From positions 105,867 through 117,211 of the forward strand of contig DENJ01000048.1 of the NCBI GenBank assembly GCA_002359635.1: DNA of 11,345 nucleotides, in the 5' to 3' direction. Source of the stretch: Burkholderiales bacterium UBA2647 (lineage in GTDB: Bacteria; Pseudomonadota; Gammaproteobacteria; Burkholderiales; Burkholderiaceae_E). The notes under the pieces are model-generated. The model was given only the letters and a program-made list of their open reading frames with translations. It did not search any database and had not been told where the DNA came from. The stretch's first letter is position 1; each line of letters opens with the position of its first letter. Positions 7,137-11,345 of the stretch are shown here, piece after piece. The position numbers were made by a program, and so were the translations under genes.

Positions 7137-9053
7137 ATGCCTACTGATCCATTACTTGAATCGATTGATTCGCCTCAGCTGCTTCGCCAGCTGAGACGCT
7201 CGCAGTTACCGAGGCTTGCCGAATCTTTGCGCGCGTTTGTTCTTGATTCTGTATCTAAAACCGGTGGGCATCTTGCCGCGAATCTCGGGACGGTTGAGCT
7301 GGCGATTGCCTTGCACTATGTGTTTGACACCCCTCGGGATCGACTCGTCTGGGACGTTGGTCATCAGGCCTATCCGCACAAGATACTCACAGGCCGACGC
7401 GAGGCCATGCAAAGTCTCAAGCAACAGGGTGGATTGTCTGGATTTCCAAAACGTTCTGAATCAGAATACGATACATTTGGCACCGGACATTCGTCGACCT
7501 CGATTTCAGCGGCCCTTGGTATGGCACTTGCCTCGCGTGCAAAGGGTGAACACATCGGGCCGCATCGCCGACGCCATGTGGCTGTGATTGGTGATGGCGC
7601 CATGAGTGCTGGCATGGCTTTTGAGGCACTTAACAACGCCGGTATCTATCAGGATCTTGATCTGCTGGTGGTCTTAAACGATAACGATATGTCGATTTCA
7701 CCGGCGGTTGGTGCCCTGAATCGTTATCTCGCAAGGCTGATGTCGGGGCGCTTTTACGCCAGGGCAAAAGATATGGGTAAAGCAATGCTGTCGCGTATGC
7801 CCGAAGTGCTTGACTTTGCCCGTCGCGTGGAAGAGCACGCCAAAGGGATGGTGGTGCCGGGCACGATGTTTGAGGAGTTTGGTTTTAATTATGTCGGGCC
7901 CATTGACGGGCATGATCTTGAATCGCTGGTACCGACCTTGCAAAACATGCGCCAGCTTAGAGGTCCGCAGTTTCTGCACATCGTCACCCGAAAGGGCAAG
8001 GGCTATGAATTGGCTGAACAAGACCCTGTGCTTTATCACGGTCCGGGAAAATTTGATCCCTCCCAGGGTATTGTGCCCAGTGCAAAAAAAGCCAAACCAA
8101 GCTATACCCAAATTTTTTCGAGCTGGATTTGCGATCAGGCAAGCCTTGACCAGCGGCTCGTTGCGATCACACCCGCGATGCGCGAGGGTTCGGGTCTGGT
8201 CGAATTTGAAAAGCGCTTTCCGGAGCGCTACTTCGATGTAGGGATTGCAGAGCAGCATGCGGTGACTTTTGCTGCAGGGCTTGCCTGCGAGGGTATGAAG
8301 CCAGTCGTTGCGATTTACTCAACCTTTTTGCAGCGCGGCTATGACCAGTTGATTCACGACGTTGCCCTACAGCATTTACCGGTGCTTTTTGCCCTCGATC
8401 GGGCAGGCCTTGTGGGCGCAGACGGCGCAACCCATGCTGGTACCTACGATATTGCCTATCTGCGCTGTATCCCTAATCTGGTCGTGATGACCCCTTCGGA
8501 TGAGGATGAGTGCCGGCAAATGTTACACACCGGATTCATGCATCCGGGGCCCGCTGCGGTGCGATATCCTCGTGGAAGCGGCCCCGGTGTTGAAGCCAAG
8601 CCGATGATGCAAGCGCTGGCAATCGGTCGCGCACGCCCGCTGCGAGAGGGGTCGAAGCTTGCGATACTGGCTTTTGGTTCGATGGTGCATGCCTGCAAAG
8701 CAGTCGCCGAGCGCCTTGACCTGAGCCTGATTGATATGCGTTTTGTTAAGCCCTTGGATACAGCCCTGTTGGAACAACTTGCCGGCAACCATCAGGGTTT
8801 TGTCTCGGTGGAGGAACATGTGCTCGCGGGCGGGGCAGGTAGCGCGGTGGCAGAGGCTTTGCTTGGTTTATCGATCGATCGTCCGCTGCTGATGCTGGGG
8901 CTGCCGGATCGTTTTATCGATCACGGGGATCATCAACAATTGCTGGCCCTGGAAGGCCTCAACAGCGAGGGCATTGAGGCCTCGATCTTGAAGCGCTTCT
9001 CGAACCTACTTACGCCAAGGTCTCCGCGGCTTGTCGCCAAACCGATGCGTTAG
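7137..9053 (+). CDS. dxs: 1-deoxy-D-xylulose-5-phosphate synthase
   Basis: Dxs condenses pyruvate and glyceraldehyde 3-phosphate, with thiamine diphosphate, to form DXP. This is the first and flux-controlling step of the MEP isoprenoid pathway; DXP also feeds thiamine and pyridoxal synthesis. It has 638 residues from ATG 7137. Visible motifs are TGGHLAANLG (42-51), VWDVGHQAYPHKILTGR (71-87), GTGHSSTSIS (115-124), the ThDP/Mg site GDGAMSAGM through NN (152-168) with NDND (181-184), GPIDGHD (254-260), and the catalytic Glu372 in GIAEQHAVTFAAG. The transketolase-like C-terminal domain with DRAGLVGADGATH (421-433) is complete. A TTG at 7107 is in frame, but the family N-terminus begins near MPTDPLLESI, so ATG is preferred. 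There is no clear Shine-Dalgarno sequence. A 14-codon open frame (ATG 7103 to TGA 7147) overlaps this start. The gene lies 43 bases after ispA and 13 before folE2. Confidence 0.97.
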   Translation: MPTDPLLESIDSPQLLRQLRRSQLPRLAESLRAFVLDSVSKTGGHLAANLGTVELAIALHYVFDTPRDRLVWDVGHQAYPHKILTGRREAMQSLKQQGGLSGFPKRSESEYDTFGTGHSSTSISAALGMALASRAKGEHIGPHRRRHVAVIGDGAMSAGMAFEALNNAGIYQDLDLLVVLNDNDMSISPAVGALNRYLARLMSGRFYARAKDMGKAMLSRMPEVLDFARRVEEHAKGMVVPGTMFEEFGFNYVGPIDGHDLESLVPTLQNMRQLRGPQFLHIVTRKGKGYELAEQDPVLYHGPGKFDPSQGIVPSAKKAKPSYTQIFSSWICDQASLDQRLVAITPAMREGSGLVEFEKRFPERYFDVGIAEQHAVTFAAGLACEGMKPVVAIYSTFLQRGYDQLIHDVALQHLPVLFALDRAGLVGADGATHAGTYDIAYLRCIPNLVVMTPSDEDECRQMLHTGFMHPGPAAVRYPRGSGPGVEAKPMMQALAIGRARPLREGSKLAILAFGSMVHACKAVAERLDLSLIDMRFVKPLDTALLEQLAGNHQGFVSVEEHVLAGGAGSAVAEALLGLSIDRPLLMLGLPDRFIDHGDHQQLLALEGLNSEGIEASILKRFSNLLTPRSPRLVAKPMR

Positions 9054-9066
9054 ACTCTGAAATGTT

Positions 9067-9897
9067 ATGAACACGCGTGACCTTAACCAGAATCAGGCGA
9101 TTCCTGATGTGCAGGGCTATCGGGATCAGCGAAACCTCGCGATCCAACGTGTTGGCGTGCGCGGCTTGAAGTACCCTTTGCGCTGGCGGGCACAAGACGG
9201 TGTGCAACACACGGTCATGCAGGCGGCGCTCGATGTGGCTTTGCCGGCCGATCAAAAAGGCACGCACATGTCGCGGTTTATTGCGCTGCTTCAGGCCCAG
9301 GGCCAGGAGGATGCGCTTGATTTGGAAGGGATGCTCAAGCTGCACCACAAGATGCTCGAACGCTTGCAAGCGCAAGACGGTCAGATTGAACTCCAGTTCC
9401 CATTGTTTTTGAAAAAGAAAGCGCCGGTGTCGGGCGTTGAGAGTCTGCTCGATTATCAGATCGTTTTAAAAACGCAAGGCAGTCTGGATGCGACCCACTG
9501 TGAACTCTCGGTCACTGCGCCGGTCACAAGCCTTTGCCCCTGTTCAAAAGAAGTGTCGGCTTACGGTGCTCATAACCAGCGTTCTCACTTAGCGCTTGAG
9601 GTCAGGCTCAACCCGACAAGGCTTGCCGATTGCGATGCAGAGTCCTTGATTGCGATCGCAGAATCGCAGGCATCAAGCGAGGTCTATGGTTTGCTCAAGC
9701 GTGTTGATGAAAAACACGTTACCGAAAGGGCTTACGACAATCCCAAGTTTGTCGAAGATCTGGTGCGCGATGTTGCGGCGGCGCTTCATGCCTCGCAAGA
9801 CCAATTCGGGCTGATCGCTTATTGTGTTCGGGCCGAAAATTTTGAATCGATCCACAATCATTCAGCCTGGGCCGAACTTCACTCGGCGAATTGGTAG
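9067..9897 (+). CDS. folE2: GTP cyclohydrolase FolE2 (type IB)
   Basis: FolE2 converts GTP to 7,8-dihydroneopterin triphosphate, the first step of folate synthesis and also of the 7-deazaguanine (queuosine) branch. Unlike FolE it does not require zinc and works with other divalent metals. The 276-residue length fits the family. Recognisable blocks are GTHMSRF (65-71), VTAPVTSLCPCSKEVSAYG with Cys157 and Cys159, AHNQRSH (168-174), ERAYDNPKFVEDLVRD (220-235), and ENFESIHNHSA (257-267). Cys157 and His169 have the 12-residue spacing expected for the active-site Cys and His of the Neisseria enzyme. ATG 9067 lies 13 bases after the dxs stop with little ribosome-site signal, so translation may depend on coupling. 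In some bacteria folE2 is a Zur-controlled backup. Here its place in a housekeeping operon suggests it is the routine enzyme. I see no Zur box next to it. Confidence 0.96.
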   Translation: MNTRDLNQNQAIPDVQGYRDQRNLAIQRVGVRGLKYPLRWRAQDGVQHTVMQAALDVALPADQKGTHMSRFIALLQAQGQEDALDLEGMLKLHHKMLERLQAQDGQIELQFPLFLKKKAPVSGVESLLDYQIVLKTQGSLDATHCELSVTAPVTSLCPCSKEVSAYGAHNQRSHLALEVRLNPTRLADCDAESLIAIAESQASSEVYGLLKRVDEKHVTERAYDNPKFVEDLVRDVAAALHASQDQFGLIAYCVRAENFESIHNHSAWAELHSANW

Positions 9898-9909
9898 CCA
9901 AAGCAACAT

Positions 9910-9927
9910 GGTCTGAAGCGTCAGACC
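9910..9927. terminator. Hairpin between convergent folE2 and yajQ
   Basis: GGTCTGA (9910-9916) and TCAGACC (9921-9927) form a perfect 7-bp stem with a 4-base loop. It sits 12 bases after the folE2 stop and 8 bases beyond the yajQ stop on the other strand. No T-run follows on either strand, so it is a candidate shared terminator of non-canonical type. Confidence 0.5.
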
Positions 9928-9935
9928 GGTGAGGC

Positions 9936-10421
9936 TCAGTCTCTGAAATTGTTATAGTCAAGCGGCAGGTCTTGGATTTCCTTTTTTAGCAATGCGATCG
10001 CACTTTGTAAATCGTCGCGCTTTGCACCACTGACCCGAACACTTTCGCCTTGAATGCTTGCCTGAACCTTGATCTTGCTGTCTTTGATCAAGCGAACAAT
10101 TTTTTTGGCGTCCTCACTGGCAACGCCTTTTCTAACCGTGATCACCTGCTTGACTTTGTCCCCGCCAATCTTCTGGATATCGCCACTGTCAAGGAACCGG
10201 ACGTCTAATTGACGCTTGGCGCATTTGGACCAGAGCACATCGCGTATTTGGGAGAGCTTAAAGTCATCGTCGGCATAGGCGGTCAGTTCGAGCTCTTTGA
10301 TTTCGATACGCGCATCAGATCCTTTAAAGTCAAAACGCGTACTGATCTCTTTATTAGACTGTTCAACAGCGTTTTTCACTTCCACCATGTTGGCTTCACA
10401 AACGACATCAAAAGATGGCAT
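9936..10421 (-). CDS. yajQ: YajQ family nucleotide-binding protein
   Basis: This is a 161-residue protein of the YajQ/UPF0234 family: two ferredoxin-like domains, cytosolic. Members bind nucleotides or RNA, and a Xanthomonas homologue is reported to bind cyclic di-GMP and act with a transcription factor. Family landmarks are the N-terminus MPSFDVVCE, EVKNAVEQSNKEISTRFDFKG (residues 14-34), KQVITVRKGV (91-100), AKKIVRLIKDSKIKVQASIQG (105-125), VRVSGAKRDDLQ (128-139), and the C-terminal LPLDYNNFRD. The length is normal and the protein looks complete. The start is secured by a strong ribosome site AAGGAGT. The gap to the upstream acetyltransferase is 4 bases, so the two are co-transcribed. Whether the protein senses cyclic di-GMP in this organism cannot be told from sequence. 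Confidence 0.94.
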   Translation of the reverse strand: MPSFDVVCEANMVEVKNAVEQSNKEISTRFDFKGSDARIEIKELELTAYADDDFKLSQIRDVLWSKCAKRQLDVRFLDSGDIQKIGGDKVKQVITVRKGVASEDAKKIVRLIKDSKIKVQASIQGESVRVSGAKRDDLQSAIALLKKEIQDLPLDYNNFRD

Positions 10422-10425
10422 TGCT

Positions 10426-10926
10426 TTACTCCTTATCTATACCGATATATTTTTCAAAGAATACTGCCTGCCCCATTTCAGGATCAAGCTGATAGGGTTT
10501 GAATCCCGCCTTCAGATAGGCGCCGACGGCAGCTTTGTTACCCTCGAGAACCTCAAGCGTCATTTTGCAGCAAGCTTCGCCAAGGGCTGCCTGCTCAACA
10601 TGTTCAAGTAAGGCTCGACCGATGCCTTGGTGGAGGGCCTTGGGGTGCACACAGATGTCGTGAATGTTTAGCAGTTGTTTAGCTCGAAACGTTGAAACAC
10701 CCAAAAAAGCATTCACGAGGCCTAAGGCTTCTTTGTTGCGATAAGCAAGCCAACCCCTATAGTGGGCTTGGCTTGCGAGGAGTTCCGGAAGCTTTTCTTT
10801 GACCGATACCTCCAGCCCATAGCCGCGACCGCTTGGACCGCTCGCGTAGAGATCAAGCAAATCGACGAGGTCGCGGGCATGCTGCGGATTTTTCGGATCA
10901 AGGGCTATGATGTTCAGGCTGTTCAT
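10426..10926 (-). CDS. GNAT family N-acetyltransferase
   Basis: This is a 166-residue acetyl-CoA-dependent acyltransferase of the GNAT fold. The central acetyl-CoA site is clear: ICVHPKALHQGIGRALLEHV (91-110), where the HQGIGRA loop binds the pyrophosphate, followed by a beta strand (CKMTLEVLE, 120-128), then GNKAAVGAYLKAGFKPY (129-145). The aromatic residues near the C-terminus (FFEKY) are usual. The substrate, small molecule or protein N-terminus, cannot be assigned. ATG at 10926 has no evident Shine-Dalgarno sequence and a hairpin ends 6 bases before it. The gene is transcribed with yajQ (4-base gap) and lies 84 bases after the response regulator on the same strand. Confidence 0.88.
   Translation of the reverse strand: MNSLNIIALDPKNPQHARDLVDLLDLYASGPSGRGYGLEVSVKEKLPELLASQAHYRGWLAYRNKEALGLVNAFLGVSTFRAKQLLNIHDICVHPKALHQGIGRALLEHVEQAALGEACCKMTLEVLEGNKAAVGAYLKAGFKPYQLDPEMGQAVFFEKYIGIDKE
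10428..10434 (-). promoter_or_regulatory. Strong ribosome binding site of yajQ
   Basis: On the minus strand AAGGAGT (10434-10428) lies 6 bases before the yajQ ATG and overlaps the TAA stop of the acetyltransferase gene. It is the best Shine-Dalgarno match in the window. Confidence 0.8.
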
Positions 10927-10932
10927 GAGCTA

Positions 10933-10955
10933 GCGGTTAAGTGGCATTTGACCGC
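10933..10955 (-). other. Hairpin directly upstream of the acetyltransferase start
   Basis: On the minus strand GCGGTCAA (10955-10948) can pair with TTAACCGC (10940-10933): 7 of 8 base pairs with one C-A mismatch and a 7-base loop. It ends 6 bases before the ATG, where a ribosome site would be expected. It could end the response-regulator transcript or mask the start. No T-run follows. A 10-base palindrome CAAGCGCTTG (10964-10973) lies next to it. Confidence 0.35.
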
Positions 10956-11010
10956 CGATATTGCAAGCGCTTGGACCTTCATGGCGGGGAAAAATGAATC
11001 CTGGAACGTT

Positions 11011-11345
11011 TTAAGGTTCAAATCGATAACCAACACCTTTAACCGTTTGAATGTGGCGCGGAGCGTCAACAGAGTCGCCAAGTTTACGCCGCAATCGCAA
11101 AATGTGATTATTGACGGCCTGCTCGTAGCCGACATAGTCCCGACCCCAGGCCGCATCTAGCAACTGAGACCGGCTGAAAACACGTTGCGGTTGACTCATG
11201 AAGCATTGCAGCAGGCGAAACTCGATCGCGGTCAGATCAAGGACTTGGCCATCGCGTTCAACCCGGTGTCGATCGGGGTCGAGCATCAGTTTGCCGGCGC
11301 GCAAGGCGCGGGCCGTGCCGGCCGAACCAGTTCCGCCGCCAGGAT
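11011..11345 (-). CDS. OmpR/PhoB-type response regulator, C-terminal DNA-binding part (cut by window edge)
   Basis: The 110 visible residues are the winged-helix effector domain of a two-component response regulator. The frame is open to the right edge, so the receiver domain with its phosphorylated Asp should lie outside the window. A Gly/Ala-rich linker (GGGTGSAGTARA) precedes the domain. Family landmarks are GKLMLDPDRHRV, LDLTAIEFRLLQCFM, a positioning-helix/loop segment RVFSRSQLLDAAWG, the recognition helix AVNNHILRLRRKLGD, and the wing IQTVKGVGYRF near the C-terminus. The pattern is closest to PhoB/OmpR-type transcription factors. The TTG at 11304 is internal, not a start. No histidine kinase gene is seen downstream, so any partner would be upstream (to the right) or elsewhere. 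The signal sensed is unknown. Confidence 0.93.
   Translation of the reverse strand, partial: PGGGTGSAGTARALRAGKLMLDPDRHRVERDGQVLDLTAIEFRLLQCFMSQPQRVFSRSQLLDAAWGRDYVGYEQAVNNHILRLRRKLGDSVDAPRHIQTVKGVGYRFEP

Noticed and set aside
7698..8258. 186-codon minus-strand open frame inside dxs
   Set aside because: It is antisense to the conserved Dxs core, with no domain signature; shadow frame.
11302..11304. TTG as start of a stand-alone 97-residue DNA-binding protein
   Set aside because: The frame stays open to the window edge with a linker-like sequence, so a full response regulator cut by the edge is much more likely.

Overview
The window reads as ordinary chromosome of a betaproteobacterium, most likely order Burkholderiales. 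The basis is the block Rieske oxygenase / xseB-ispA-dxs-folE2, an arrangement I recognise from that order, plus the style of the proteins. GC looks moderate, roughly mid-50s percent by eye. I see no insertion sequence, phage gene, tRNA, rRNA or CRISPR array. Coding density is high, and no gene-free stretch exceeds 300 bases.

Layout. Bases 1-1903 hold the 3' two-thirds of polA (proofreading and polymerase domains), cut by the left edge. Close behind on the same strand are a Tat-exported dienelactone-hydrolase-family protein (1925-2785) and, past a strong hairpin, a ZIP-family metal transporter (2854-3630). A 113-base convergent gap follows. It contains a post-stop hairpin and an array of four imperfect 18-bp tandem repeats (3633-3704). 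On the minus strand an overlapping pair, a Rieske non-heme iron oxygenase (5745-4633) and a two-domain mercaptopyruvate sulfurtransferase (4640-3744), is read away from the next block. Diverging from it on the plus strand is xseB-ispA-dxs-folE2 (5881-9897), with one overlap and short gaps, so probably one operon. At the right, on the minus strand, lie yajQ, a GNAT acetyltransferase, and the DNA-binding end of an OmpR/PhoB-type response regulator cut by the right edge.

How the parts fit. Dxs and IspA are the entry step of the MEP isoprenoid pathway and the farnesyl diphosphate synthase. XseB is the small subunit of exonuclease VII. FolE2 is the zinc-independent GTP cyclohydrolase that opens folate (and possibly queuosine) synthesis. 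The Rieske oxygenase and sulfurtransferase have no substrate that can be read from the sequence. Their 8-base overlap implies coupled translation.

I found no convincing new multi-gene system. The points most worth a second look are the 18-bp repeat array between convergent genes, the coupled Rieske/sulfurtransferase pair, strong 3' hairpins without U-tracts after three plus-strand genes, the poor Shine-Dalgarno sites through the isoprenoid operon, and two over-represented words (GCGATCGC and GCTTGC/GCAAGC).
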